From NCBI GenBank assembly GCA_958298945.1, contig OY282609.1:67552220-67616219 (forward strand): a stretch of 64,000 bases of DNA, given 5' to 3'. Both the position numbers and the translations under genes were made by a program. Shown here piece by piece: positions 12,336 to 26,456 of the stretch. The notes under the pieces are model-generated. The model had not been told where the DNA came from, searched no databases, and saw only the letters and a program-made list of their open reading frames with translations. Positions within the stretch are counted from its first letter, which is position 1. Every line of letters begins with the position of its first letter. This stretch comes from Atherix ibis (Eukaryota > Arthropoda > Insecta > Diptera > Athericidae).

Positions 12336-13714
12336 GGAAAATCAACAGTTTAATGACTCTAAATTGATGGCATAATCATCGACACTAAATCAGGAGGCGA
12401 CGAATGAATTTACGAATATATAAAAGGCATGATGAATATTTTGATCTCAAAGCAATAAAAATCATCATTTATGATCATCAACATTTTCTATTGACGATTT
12501 GTGAACGTTAACAACAGAAGATATTGTAGCGCTACCATCAGCAATAGTGTAGAAACGAGGATTTCTAAAAAAATCTAATAAAATTTGTTTAAAAATAGTA
12601 AAAACAAATCAAGTTGAATTCACCTAGAAAATCAAATCTATCCAAGCGCAAATGAGTCTCTTCCAATAGCTCTGCTGATGAGTGAATTTAACGATTGACG
12701 TTGCCGTCTATTGAACAATTTGCTTATTGGTGGTCGTTAAGTTTTGCTGTTGTTGCCACTATTTCCGTTGTTACCACCTCCTCGACGATAATGATGCCGC
12801 AACAACACGCGTTCAAATTTTGTCTACTCTTCCGGAACAAGACCATATAACACACAGAAGAACACTTGTTGCTCAAAAATTTAAAAATAAAAGTAACAAC
12901 ATTAGCAACACCAAAAAAAGGCCCCCGAATTTTTTCCATGACTATTCACATCTGTTTATCCGTATCCGAATACAGTTTGTGGTTAAATTTTAATAAAATC
13001 GTGTTAATTGTTTTGTTTATTTATCTGTGGGCACCAATTAAATACGATTTTCTGCGGAAAAATCATTTTATTCGGCATTTGGTATACTATGACTGGCGTA
13101 GTTATCTTCTTCGATATTGTTAACCGTTGGTTGTGGCTAACTGCTCGCAGCTTGTCGCTTGTAGCCTATATGTGTAAATAGTGATTGGAAGCAATGCTAA
13201 ATGTTTGTTGATGTTTTATGTTCTGTTGCCGAAACAGATTTTGTTGCTATTGTAAATTAAAGATTAGAGAGCAGGGAGTGGCATGCGCTTCATTGCAACA
13301 AGTCATTATAACTGCTATTGTTGACATTATCAATTTTTATTAGTAGTATTATTAGGCAAACAAATGACTACCAACCTCCAGCATTTAGTATTCCGTTTAG
13401 TCATTTGTGTGGGCCACATATAAGCATTTTTTTAAAAATTTATTTATATTCTTTTGAATCGAGCTATTTTAAAATACTTGAAGATTATCTATAGAAAATT
13501 TGTTTTCATTAAACGTGTGCTATAACAATAAACGTCTTATTGCAAGTCTTTTCTTGGTTTTTTTAAATATAAAATGTAAGAAATTTTAACTAAAAAACGC
13601 ACAGTTACATTTTGGTGAGAATTTTTAATAACTAATTACTATACAAAAAACTAATTCGAAATATTTTAATAAAAAATAAAAAAATTATTAAAAACCTTTA
13701 GTAAAACTTTATGC

Positions 13715-14777
13715 TAAAAATAATTTTCAATAAAAATTTTCAGTAAGAATAATTAATTTAAGTTAAAATAGTTTCCAGTAAAAATAATTTTCAGTAAAAA
13801 TAATTTTTAGTAAAAATAATTTTTAGTAAAAATAATTTTTAGTAAAAATAATTTTCAGTAAAAATTATTTTTCAGTAAATAAATTTTTAGTATAAACAAT
13901 TTTCAGTGAATATAATTTACAGTAAAATTAATTTTCAGTAAAAATAATATTCAGTAAAAATAATTTTCATTAAAAATAATTTTCAGTGAATATAATTTTC
14001 AGTAAATATAATTTTCATTAAAAATAATTTTCAGTGAATATAATTTTTAGTAAAAATAATTTTCAGTAAAAATATTTTTCAGTAAAAATAATTTTCAGTA
14101 AAAATAATATTCAGTAAAAATAATCCTCGGTTAGATTAATTTTTAGCAAACAATTTTTCAGTATAAAAATTTTCAGTAAAAATAATTTTCAGTAAAAACA
14201 ATTTGCAGTAAAAATAATTTTCAGTAAAAATAATTTTCAGTGAAAACAATGTTTAGTAAAAATAATTTTCAGTAAAAACAATTTTCAGTAAAAATAATTT
14301 TCAGTAAAAATAATTTTCAGTAAAAATAATTTTCAGTAAAAACAATTTTCAGTAAAAATAATTTTCAGTAAAAATAATTTTCAGTATAAACAATTTTCAG
14401 TAAAAATACAATAATATTCAGTAAAAATAATTTTCAGTAAAAGCAATTTTCAGTAAAAACAATTTTCAGTAAAAATAATTGTCAGTAAAAACAATTTTCA
14501 GTAAAAATAATATTCAGTAAAAATAATTTTCAGTAAAAACAATTTTCAGTAAAAATAATTTTCAGTAAAAATAATTTTTCAGTAAAATAATTTTCAGTAT
14601 AAACAATTTTCAGTAAGAATAATTTTAGTAAATATTATCTTCAGTAAAATTAATTTTCAATAAAAAATAATTTTCAGTGAAAATAATTTTCCGTAAAAAG
14701 TATATTCAGTAAAAATTTTCAGTAAGAATAATTTTCAGTAAAATTTATTTTCCGTCAAAATTTTCAGTAAAAATAAT
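13715..14777 (+). repeat. Minisatellite array B, 16-bp monomer
   Basis: About 65 degenerate copies of the 16-bp unit CAGTAAAAATAATTTT. Successive cagt positions at 14286, 14302 and 14318 confirm the period. The unit equals the 13-bp unit of array C with an extra AAT. Variants include acaattttcagt, aatattcagt and cagtgaatata. The left edge is the most diverged; the central part around 14270-14400 is the most regular. It is clearly the same family and orientation as arrays A and C. Confidence 0.96.
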
Positions 14778-16434
14778 GTGCATGAACAAAAATAATTGTT
14801 TTTTAATTTTATTTTATTTTATTTATATCTACAGCTACTGGCAACTATTAAGAAGCAGATTTATATGAATGTAAATACAAGGACATGAAGACATGTAAAG
14901 GAAAACACCAATCGATGTTACCTCAAGAACAGGATAATTTTATTTTATAAAATATCTCGGCCATCGCAATTTTAAAAGCCGATTGTTGTATAATGGTAGG
15001 GTGGGAGTGAACAATTCTCATTCCAAACGATTAAGATGATACAATAGGATAGACGCGTAAGGAATTTTAAGGAAATTGTAAGAAAAACAGCCATTATTAG
15101 AAAAAGCTGATTACGTTCATTAATACTGTAGTTTTTAAATTTCATAGTTTTTTCCACATTAACGCTCTTTTATGGAAAGTATTATACGAAAAATGGTACT
15201 ATGCCATTTACAACTTTTTTATTGTTGAAAGGAGTGAGAAGATATAAAATGTTGACGGCATATTTATAATTTGACAGTCCCTCATCACCAACCGACATTC
15301 CTTGTCACATGAAAAAAGGGTTTTGACACTCTTAGCACTCTGAGCAGATGACATTGGATGCGTAGAGTGGAGAAATAATGTCTGCAAAAAATTCACAATA
15401 ACACTTTTTAAATTAGTTCGCGGACTTTGTAATTTTTTTAATCATATTTGTGAGTATAGAAATGGCCTATCGTTATTTAAATTACGAGTAGATGTTTATT
15501 GGACAATACTAAAATGCCTTTTTTTATCTGAATTTTACTCAATCTAGTGTTGAAAAAACGCTTTTAAGGATTTTATTACAAATTTATGCAAAAAAGATAT
15601 TTCGAATTCGAAAAAAATTACCATTGATAAGAAGCGACTTTTAATCGTAAAAGTTTATGACACTTTGGAAACCTTTACAAAATTTTCAAAATTCGTTCAT
15701 CCATACCCACGTTTTTAAAATCTACAATTCTATGTTGAAATATTGTATTTTAGCAAAGATATATGAGAAAATGCAGTCAAAGTTGCATAATTTATAACTT
15801 TTGTAAACTTTTCAGTTCCATAAAAGTTCATTGAACAAAATTCTTACCTACGAGGTAGTCAAATATATTCTACAAAATTTTATCGTACTTTTATAAAAAA
15901 ATTAAGTTTTGGAAAAAAGATTCCGAAGTTCTTCAAACTCTTTTTTGCTTCAGCTAATGTACGGATGTACGAAATTTTAAATTCAGGAATACGCTTAAAA
16001 ATTTTGAAACGACATTTGAGGCAGTAAAATTGAAAATTTCGACTAATAGGAAAATCGCAATTAAATTTAAAAAAGTGTAATAAATTGTAAGAAAAAAGGA
16101 TAAGTTAAATAGTAAATTAAATAATTATTAGTTAACAGAAAAATACCGAAATATGATTAGTTGCTTATTAGTAATAAATAAATTTACTCTTTGTGGATAA
16201 TACGTTAATTTTAAATATAAATTTTTTATATTTTTGATACACTGCTAATTTTATTAATATTGATAAAAATAATCTTGTACATCCGCCCCGATAAGGGTAA
16301 TTGAGGCTTTTTCTTAAGGAACCTTTTTCTAAGAGAAGTAAATATTTTCCCATAAAAATAAAAACAAATTTTTCTACTAAAATATTGTAGTTTTTTCAAA
16401 ATAATTTCACTAACTTAAAATATTTTTAATAGTC

Positions 16435-16585
16435 AAAATATTCTCAGTAAAAATGTGTTCAATGAAAATGTTTTCAGTTAAAATGTTTTCAGTAAAAAAA
16501 TGTTCAGTAAAAATATTTGATCTAAAACAAAATACAGTAAAAATTTGATTTCAGTAAAAATGTCTTTGACAAAAATGTTTTTAGT
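16435..16585 (+). repeat. Degenerate patch of the CAGTAAAAA minisatellite
   Basis: About ten irregularly spaced units such as ttttcagttaaaatg, ttttcagtaaaaaaatg and ttcagtaaaaata. It is the same core as arrays A-C but with irregular spacing, so either an old decayed array or a short seed. Confidence 0.8.
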
Positions 16586-18460
16586 TGCAATTATTAAATT
16601 TTAAAAAATATATGAAAAACTTAATTTTGTTTACTTTTCAAAATTACTGAAATTTATTTTTTATTTTGATTATTTAGCATAAAAAAATCTTGTCTTAAGG
16701 GTAGATTTAACATCTAATTCCATCGGAAAGAAGGCGAAAAATTTCCATATTTTTAACTAAGTATGCTCCTCATATTCTTATCAAAAAAAAATCAAACAAT
16801 ATTTTCTTTCCGTTGGAGAATCATTCCTTCCTTATAAATTCATTCTGTCACTATCCCTACATTACTGACTACTGACGATTTTTATGAAAATTATTTCTAG
16901 ATTATCGCTTCTGATTTGAATAACAATCTTCAACGATTTGCTAACTGAATTCTGTCAAACTCTACAAAAATATTTTCGACAAAAAAAGAAAAATAAATAA
17001 ATTGTGAAGGAAATTATGTTTATGTACGAGTTTATATTGAAATGTTGTACAATAGTCACTTAGTGCCCCATACATTTTGCTGTATTTGATGTAATCGGAT
17101 AAACCGGCGGAAAATATTATAAATCCGGAATTTGGTAGACGACGGCTCTCTACCCAGACTAACTGACTATTGTCCCGTTCTAAGATTAATTCTATAAGAT
17201 TGTCCCCCTTTTTCGTGTTATATTCGACGATTTAGATTCCTTTTAAAGCCAATTTCAAAAATGTCCCTTCCATTTTATTATAGTTATTATCGTTAAGAAG
17301 TATGTGTACCTTCATCGTTTCTGTAAAACGGGATACACATTTTTTGGGCATATAAATTTTCTGCAGGGGACACACTTTATGCAGTAAATTTAATCCGTTT
17401 TTTTTTCATTTAGATAAAAGCGTTTTTATATTTTCTGATATTTTTTATCAAACGTCCAACCAACTTCATGTATTTGGAATAAGTCGTACGTTTTGTATCC
17501 TTTTTCTAAGTTCATTTTTACTTTTGAAGGAAGTATTGAACGACTGACTTTTTAATTTGTAATAAATTGTACAATTTTTACTTTGATAAAATAGTTTCAA
17601 TTTGAAGAAGAGAAAATATCTAAAATTGGATACGAGGTTGTGCGAATATTTTCATGTAGTAGGAAAGAAGAAAAGCATAATGTCCTTTCTCCAACAAATA
17701 CAAGTGGATGAAAAATGAATCTAACTGAATTGCATTCATTAGTCTGATATATCAAAATTATCGGCATTTTTCCAATTACATTGATTTTCCAACCCCATAT
17801 TGGATGTACATTTTACCAATGTCGGGGATGCAGAGAAAAGAATTCATCAAACTACAACAAGAATATTGGTTTGGTTGAGGCATAGACATCAGCGTCATCA
17901 CTGTCTCCATCTTGGTATATCCTTGTTCTCGTCGGCTGTATAATTTTCCAATCAAATGACCAAAATTTGAACATCTGATCACTTAATGGTTGTCCAATTA
18001 TTTAAGCTCTCTTGAACATCGTGGCATATGTGCGAATGAGTGTTGTCGCGTTGAGAGTGACTCGAGTTCGTTTAGCGTTTAGGGAATTGCTAAACTGAAT
18101 GGACACGAACAGAATTAAACAAAAACTACCAAGTCAGGGGAGTGCATATATCAAAACTTAATATCGTTCTGATCTCAACTATCATCTACCCTCTTTGCAG
18201 TTTCCCTTATACTACTAGTTGGCCATTTATATTTACTCTACAAGAGTTCCACATATTACAAAATGATGTTCAGTGCTATTATTTCCTTTCTTATTTCCCG
18301 TTTTATTGTTTGTGTCAATTTGTCATAGACTGCAAATATGAACAGGGTCCCTCCCAACATTCAGTAGCAATCAATTTGACACGCATTGACAAGTTGCTGT
18401 CATTTTATTTTTGAGAAATTGTACAAAATAATGCAAAAAAAAAATTACCCAAAAATAAGT

Positions 18461-18580
18461 CGAAATGTTGAGTCGAAATATTTAATCGAAATTTTCAGTC
18501 AAAATTTTTCGTCGAAATTCTGAGTCCAAATGTTCAGTCCAAATGTTTGTTTAGTAAAAATGTTCAGTCAAAATTCAGAA
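18461..18580 (+). repeat. Degenerate patch, GTCGAAATTTTCA-type monomer
   Basis: Units such as gagtcgaaatatt, tcagtcaaaattttt and gtcgaaattctga with roughly 13-bp spacing. The gtcgaaa variant is intermediate between the CAGTAAAAATTTT monomer and the GTCTGGAAATTTC monomer of array E, which supports common descent of these arrays. Confidence 0.78.
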
Positions 18581-18916
18581 TTTTTAGTATTAGCTTATTT
18601 TTAAAAAATTATTGTATTTTATAATAAAAATAGTTATTTTCAATTATTATTTTTTTAAAAACATTTCTTTTCGCAAAAATAGGAATTTTTTTTATTAAAT
18701 TTGGAGAAGATGGTAACTTTGTGACATTTAGAAAAATTATTTAAAATTGAAAGTAAAAAATTCTATAAATTCACAATATTTACATAATTTAATACTATTA
18801 TTAAACCAAAAATTAACCATTTAACATTTCCACAGCGGGATAGGAATTTATGATCAGTGATCACATTCTATTTCTACCCATTCAGTAAAACATGTTTTCA
18901 ATGAAACCACCACGGG

Positions 18917-19453
18917 ATGGAACCCCTTAAATATAGAATCGTGAACGGTGTATCAATTTCATCCAATTTTATTCTAAGTGACACTTTTTGTTTACAGTAC
19001 ATATGTCATCTTTCCGTGAATGAAAATGCAATCCACTTGTTTGCATCTAGTCAGAACCTGCTGTGCAATCTGTCCAGACACTGTATCCAACTCCGAACAT
19101 TGTATGGGCGTACCAATCAACCAGTTTATATTTTTATTTATTCCTTATTTTATTATATTGTTTGGCTCAAGGACTATTTCAATTGTATCTTCATAGTTCC
19201 GGGTACGTACATCGAACAGATAATACTCATCTTCATATTGGTGTTTGTTACAGTAACCCTTACATTTCCCGAATTTTCCGTTCTATGTTTTTTATTCGTT
19301 GACATTTTGGGCAATTCAACTAAGAAGACTTTCGAATATGGAAAAGTTGAATGGAAATCATTTTATACGGCATTGAATATTCGAAAGTACAGAGAAATGG
19401 AAGAAGTAAGGAAGGAAGAATTCTGCCTAATAAATTGCAGGCTAGAATTGTGA
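18917..19453 (+). other. Unrecognised 178-codon open frame, probably not a gene
   Basis: This is the longest open frame outside repeats and transposons. The predicted product has two hydrophobic stretches (about residues 70-95 and 100-132) and a charged C-terminal third rich in Lys and Glu. I recognise no family, and there is no start context or splice evidence. In DNA this AT-rich an open frame of this size is uncommon by chance but not decisive among six frames of 64 kb. A second frame overlaps its end (19351-19647), so the region is generally stop-poor rather than showing one clear coding frame. Confidence 0.15.
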
Positions 19454-19592
19454 AGAGTTTAATCCCTCACCATAAAAGCATTTTCATAATTCAGAGAGAC
19501 TTATGGGATGGACTGCTTGTACACGATGAGCTAGTATCTTTATACGGTAGTACACTGCACAGATTTATACTGTCGTTCGCCACAAGTTTTAA

Positions 19593-19615
19593 TACCATAA
19601 ATTCAATTTATGGTA
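19593..19615. repeat. Near-perfect palindrome, 11-bp arms, 1-bp spacer
   Basis: TACCATAAATT at 19593-19603 and its complement at 19605-19615 flank a single C. Too short to assign a function. Confidence 0.85.
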
Positions 19616-20589
19616 GTTGCTTCAGATTTACATACGCTTATTGTTGAATTCTTGTCCCTTATTTTCTAGTTCATCATCTCATTTTCACTATTTTCCACCT
19701 TTTTGGGTTCATCATATACTTTGCTAAGGGTTAATATCACTTTTTAGATTTCAAAGCAATATTTACTTATACAGAAACTTACAATTTTTATATGTAATTT
19801 ATTAAATTTTTTAATTTTATTTTTCATATTGTCACATACTAAACCGAACTAAGTGTTAAGCAGTTTTTTAGATTGAGTAGATGAAGTGCATAAATAAAAT
19901 CGTTTCTATTGAGTGTGAAATTGTACACTTGTTTAGGAACACAATAGGATAGTACTAAAGATTGTTACAATACTGAATATGATAGAGGGTGCAATAGAAT
20001 ATGGATTTTGGGTACCACTTGTTCGTTAAAACATAATACAACTGAATATGCGATTTTTTTTTAAAAAGATGATGACAAGTAAACCTGTTAAAGTTAGATT
20101 CTGATTGATAAAGTGGAGGGCGTCATCACCCTTTAGAATTATTTCAATTTTTATCATCCGAGTTTTGATGATTAACTGTGAAGAGGACACAATTTCTTTT
20201 ATTTAGAATTTTATGACCAAGTGAAATAATTTTGTTATTAGAATACTTGTTCCTGTCAGATATCCTCGTTTTCCTTATATTGGATTATATGCCAGACCAG
20301 ATTTATTAAAATGTTTTAAGAGATTATTTTGAATTATGTTTTGTATGAGAGAGGATTATTCTTTTTGAAAGTACCAAATGTTATGTAAAATTCAACAATT
20401 GAAATTATTAATAATGTATTATATGACTTGTCAATGAGCATCTTTATTTTCATGAATTATAATTGTTGAAATAATTATAATACTTCAATAATTTTCTTTG
20501 CAGAATTTGAAGTATTAATAGTAATGCAAATATAACACACTTAAAAATACGATTTTTTAGTAAAAATAAGTCAATATTACAGTCAATCA

Positions 20590-22090
20590 GAATTTTCAGT
20601 AAATATTTCCGGAAAAAATGTTCGGTAAAAATGTTCAGTAAAAATGTTTAGTAAAAATTTTCAGTAAAAATTTTCAGTAAAAATTTTCAGTAAAAATTTT
20701 CAGTAAAAATTTTCAGTAAAAATTTTCAGTAAAAATTTTCAGTAAAAATTTTCAGTAAAAATTTTCAGTAAAAATTTTCAGTAAAAATTTTCAGTAAAAA
20801 TTTTCAGTAAAAATTTTCAGTAAAAATTTTCAGTAAAAATTTTCAGTAAAAATTTTCAGTAAAAATTTTCAGTAAAAATTTTCAGTAAAAATTTTCAGTA
20901 AAAATTTTCAGTAAAAATTTTCAGTAAAAATTTTCAGTAAAAAAATTTTCAGTAAAAATTTTCAGTAAAAATTTTCAGTAAAAATTTTCAGTAAAAATTT
21001 TCAGTAAAAATTTTCAGTAAAAATTTTCAGTAAAAATTTTCAGTAAAAATTTTCAGTAAAAATTTTCAGTAAAAATTTTCAGTAAAAATTTTCAGTAAAA
21101 ATTTTCAGTAAAAATTTTCAGTAAAAATTTTCAGTAAAAATTTTCAGTAAAAATTTTCAGTAAAAATTTTCAGTAAAAATTTTCAGTAAAAATTTTCAGT
21201 AAAAATTTTCAGTAAAAATTTTCAGTAAAAATTTTCAGTAAAAATTTTCAGTAAAAATTTTCAGTAAAAATTTTCAGTAAAAATTTTCAGTAAAAATTTT
21301 CAGTAAAAATTTTCAGTAAAAATTTTCAGTAAAAATTTTCAGTAAAAATTTTCAGTAAAAATTTTCAGTAAAAATTTTCAGTAAAAATTTTCAGTAAAAA
21401 TTTTCAGTAAAAATTTTCAGTAAAAATTTTCAGTAAAAATTTTCAGTAAAAATTTTCAGTAAAAATTTTCAGTAAAAATTTTCAGTAAAAATTTTCAGTA
21501 AAAATTTTCAGTAAAAATTTTCAGTAAAAATTTTCAGTAAAAATTTTCAGTAAAAATTTTCAGTAAAAATTTTCAGTAAAAATTTTCAGTAAAAATTTTC
21601 AGTAAAAATTTTCAGTAAAAATTTTCAGTAAAAATTTTCAGTAAAAATTTTCAGTAAAAATTTTCAGTAAAAATTTTCAGTAAAAATTTTCAGTAAAAAT
21701 TTTCAGTAAAAATTTTCAGTAAAAATTTTCAGTAAAAATTTTCAGTAAAAATTTTCAGTAAAAATTTTCAGTAAAAATTTTCAGTAAAAATTTTCAGTAA
21801 AAATTTTCAGTAAAAATTTTCAGTAAAAATTTTCAGTAAAAATTTTCAGTAAAAATTTTCAGTAAAAATTTTCAGTAAAAATTTTCAGTAAAAATTTTCA
21901 GTAAAAATTTTCAGTAAAAATTTTCAGTAAAAATTTTCAGTAAAAATTTTCAGTAAAAATTTGCAGTAAAAATTTTCAGTAAAAATTTTCAGTAAAAATT
22001 TGCAGTAAAAATTTTCAGTAAAAATTTTCAGTAAAAATTTTCAGTAAAAATTTTCAGTAAAAATTTTCAGTAAAAATGTTCAGTAAAAAA
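20590..22090 (+). repeat. Minisatellite array C, highly homogeneous 13-bp monomer
   Basis: About 110 head-to-tail copies of CAGTAAAAATTTT. The left edge is diverged (about 20590-20655: ccggaaaaaatg, ttcggtaaaaatg, ttagtaaaaa). The rest is almost invariant. Exceptions include a longer A run near 20940 and two ttgcagt variants near 21963 and 22002, three monomers apart. Homogeneity contrasts sharply with arrays A and B and implies recent expansion or ongoing homogenisation. Each monomer contains the self-complementary core AAAATTTT. TAA in every unit means there is no open frame. Confidence 0.98.
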
Positions 22091-25000
22091 AAGTTTTAAG
22101 TTAAAATTTTCATTTTAAAAAAATGCGTGGTCTCGAAAATATCCTTTTAAATAATACACAATGCGAAGTGCGAATATCTTTTTTTTCAGGTTCAATTTTT
22201 CAGTTAATATTTTCTAATTGGATTTTTGCAAGCAATTTTCTTCATTGCGAGTTCATATATCACATAGTATTGACAGTAATAAAAGCAATATCACCTTTTG
22301 TCTGTTTTCATTTTCCAAAGTAATTTACGTTCTATACAAAAATAAACAAATCTCGTTTACAGAAGAAGATAAGTAGAAGAAAATTTTTATGTTTAGTTAA
22401 TATTATACACAAAGGACAAAAATGAATGAATCTCTAGCGACTAATAAATCCCCAATTGCAAATACAATGAATAACTTCATAAAAATGTAATTTTCTCCTA
22501 CATCCGAAATTTCTATAGAGTCGTCTTAGAAACAACAAACTGATTACATTCACATTTGTACAAAAATTCTGACCAGTTGACTTATGAGCAGGGAACAGAA
22601 TATAGTGACCCAACTAACATATCTCGAATCTACTATATCTGAAGTTCGACGTCATCCAGCTAACCAACTAAGTTGTACGAGCAAATTAACAAAAACGAAG
22701 AAAATTGGATTTGGAAAAATAAGCATAAATAAATAGGCATAAATTACAGGGTATACATTAATATTTTGTGTATGTGCATCATCAAATATCGTCGATTATT
22801 TTTCATCCCCCATTTGGTTTTCTTAACTAAGTTTATAACAACTAAATGTAGACGATGGAAGCACAGTAGATTTTTTTTTGCCTTATTTTCACTGACCATT
22901 TAACTGTGTATAAGTTTGTATATTTGTCGGTACTACCGTAAATATTTATGTACAAAACGAAATAGTAGATATGACCATGCTAAGGAGTGCAGATTCTAGA
23001 AATTATATGAACAAACAAATTGACATAATATTGGTAGGTGTGGTTTTTTGTTCCTATTCTAGGGGTGGTTGGAATACAAATAAAATGTCTTTGACATTTA
23101 ATTGCTAACTTACACGAAACGATTTGATTGTAATTCGATTCGTAAAATGGCAATTATAATATTTAGAAGGTCAATAATAATAAAAGTAGATTTTTAGAAA
23201 ACGTTGGCAAATCTCAAAAAGTAAAAAATGTAAAATAAGTGAAAGGACAAAACGATAAGAATTAGATGAAATCAAAGTGAAATAAAATCAAATAAATCTC
23301 TAAGCAAATAAAACTAAGATAAAAAAACATGTTTTGAAAAAATTCTAATAAGCAAATGAATGAATTGATAAAATGTAAAAATTCAATATATTAGAAGAAA
23401 ATAAAAACAAAAATACAAAAAATTAGACGCCATTATCATCTTATTTGTTTGGAATAAAGAATGAAAAGACAAATCGAAATTAATATGAAACCAAATTAAA
23501 TTGCTTCAGTCTTGTCAGCTTTTCAGCTTTGGTCCTGTGAGTCCTGTGCCTTTACACAATATCTTATATATAATATATTGGCTATGAATATTGACGAATA
23601 CACTATAGAGTAATGGTGTAAAATGTATAATTTAATGGCAATAAAATACGGTAGGATACCGCACGACAGGATATCCACGACAAAATACCCCAGGACCAAA
23701 TCGAATTTATTGATGTTTCACAGCGTGTCGTTATAAACTTTGAATTTTAAACATCTTACCATTCCGATTTGTTATTCACAGATCAGAATACAATAATACA
23801 TTTTGACTTTCACCATCCCTCGAAATTATTGGCTAACACTATAGGTAGAGGTACGTATACGCAAGGAGCTGTCCTGACATAGCAAATTTTGTAGACAATT
23901 TTCTAAATGTACTCTGAGCTTTAGCATATTTATACTCTGTACACTAAAGTGAAAAATAATTTCATTAATGTCGCTCTTTACACTACTACTACTACTACCA
24001 TCATTGCGACCATACTACCACCACAACCACCTTATAATGAAATTACGTGGAAAAGTTTAATCATTGATTATAATTGCAAAATAAATCAATCATTCTTTAA
24101 CAAAAATTGACATTAAAAATAAAACAACGACATATCCTGAATTGTTATTGGTGTCCTGTTGATATAAATTTATTCATCCTCCCCCATGAATTTGTTCTTC
24201 TACCACTGTTCTTTTCATCATCATTATCATTGATGTCGTACCTTCTATCATTATTTAGTATATCTTTTTTCATACCATGTATACTTGTATTTATTTAAGA
24301 ATGTCGAATTTAATTTTATTAGATGAGTGGGCAGTTAACAAAAAAAAAACGAAGAAAAATATAACAAAATACGAATAAGTTAAACTTAAGAAGAAAAAAA
24401 ATTGAAATAAAAAAAACTGAATAAAAATTAAATAAAATTCATCTTAGGGGTAGAATAGCAAATTGGAAATTGAAATTATAACGAATTTCATCAATAAGCC
24501 CAATGTTACTTCTTCCAAGAGTAGATTAAAGATTGGGGTTGTTACACCTTCCAATATACCTTTTAGCTAGGTATGTGCTTTAGATTGACTTGCATATATA
24601 ATATCAAATAAGGGGGAATTAATTATAAATAGGGGCTAATAAACTATACTCTCTATTTTAGCCAGAGATAAAATAATTGGAATATTAATAATTATATTAG
24701 TTTTTGTAGAAAATGCAACATGTTAAAGACAATTTTCTGCCTAGTAAAGAAAATATCGAATAAACTACAAAAAGTTATATGTCGTACTTAAAAACAATTA
24801 TATAAGATCCGCGATAATTTAAAAAGAAAATATTCAGACAATCTAAAAAAAAATTCAGCTAACCTTATATTAAAAGATGTAAGTAACTGCAATCGATCAA
24901 AATTATTGCAGTTGATCAAAATTATTGTGTTTAATCAAAAATTCTTATGATCGAGCACATATTACTGTAGTCTAACAAACATTATTGAAGATATAATCAC

Positions 25001-26456
25001 ATTATTGCAAAAGAATCTCCATAGAAAAACGTTTAAACTTTTCTGTGATAAAATAACCCCAAAAGTATTTTTAATGTATATATCTAAAACATTTTAATAC
25101 GCTTTGCAAATATTAATATTGAACCAAGTAATACAAACCATAATATAAATGGTAAAGCAAAAATCTGTATACCCTTATGAATAAGAAATTTTTTGGAAGA
25201 AAAATAAATTTTCCAGAACGAAATGACAAATTTTCGTCGCATCGCTCATACACATAGAAATAAAAGCTATTTACTTAGCACTTTTCCGAGATTTGCATTT
25301 TGCTTCAACGTCTTCTGCATTCGTACAGAATACAATTTCTTTAATATTCTGCTTAACTTCTTTGGAAATTTTTCCACTTTTTTTGTATTGTAAATTTCAA
25401 AGCTCATTTGATTTGCACACTTTTCCTTTTACCCTATTTTTTGATAATATCGCTAGGGGATAAAATTTCACACTTTTCCAAATAAATTCCCAACGGTATC
25501 AGCTAATATACATGTTTAGGCTCAGAAGATATACTTTTATCACATACTAAACGTATGATTAATGGAATTTCCCCAAAAATATAGAGGACAAGAAAAGAAC
25601 AAATAAACTCAGGGGGTGAAAAATGAAAATACGTAAATGATATGGGATTGAATGCAGTCGAAATGATTGGGTAATGATCGTTAGTGTAGCTTGAATATAT
25701 TGGAAAATAATGATTGAATTTCGGTTTCTTATTCTCTGCATCGTTTTTTGTTTGCCCTGGATTAAAAGTATTAAACAAATAAAATGTGCACAAAAATTTA
25801 AGAAAAAGTAAAAAAAATTAAGAGAATAATAACAATAAATGGAAGGATATTTAATACATCAAAAAATCAACCCCTTTTGTTTACAAAATTTTCTTTTTTC
25901 TTAACGAAAATTAAATTTTCGGTATTGAAAATGAGCAATTTTCATATTGTAAAAAGTGTAATTTTGTCATAAAGTCCTTAAAGGGAATGAAAAATAAACA
26001 AAACATTCATATTATGCTATTGTTGTTATTATAATAGATTCTCTCTAGTTATTTTAGACACTGTTTTTCTCTATATTTTCCAATGACGATTATAAAACTT
26101 ACGTTATAGTGTAATATCCTCATTGGTAAGAAAAAAAGGGTGTCCTCTTTTTTGCCGCACTGCAAAAGAATATTGAGAATATTGGATAGAGGATAAGCAA
26201 ATATTGGCAAACAGTGCGAGTACACTTTAGATATAAGAAATCTAATACTTTGACAATACTAAAATTTCATTTAATAATCTCCTGGGGTGATTCAACCCCA
26301 ATTGGTGTAAATTTTAAACCATAATTTGTTTAAAACACTTCGCTATCGTATCTCTAGCGATTTACTAAGCTGAATAGGCAAGTACTGAGGGTCCAAAGGC
26401 TATTTGATTTATTATAACCGTTTGCTTTTTCGCCCTCTAATATCTTTGCACCTTTC

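Larger units (their letters stand above)
9313..13714. other. Very AT-rich unique DNA, no supported gene
   Basis: Apart from the inverted and direct repeats listed separately, this stretch is drifting A+T-rich sequence. The part around 12400-13400 is less AT-rich and contains GTT/TTG-type triplet-rich sequence (about 12720-12800) and short open frames of 70-88 codons without domains. No exon, tRNA or transposon was recognised. Confidence 0.55.
14778..20589. other. AT-rich DNA with two small repeat patches, no supported gene
   Basis: Other than the repeat patches, hairpin and open frame listed separately, I see no exon, RNA gene or transposon. Sequence around 17000-18420 and 18840-19700 is less AT-rich than its surroundings. 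Flanks of the repeat patches (18580-18800 and 16600-16700) are extremely A+T-rich. Confidence 0.5.
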
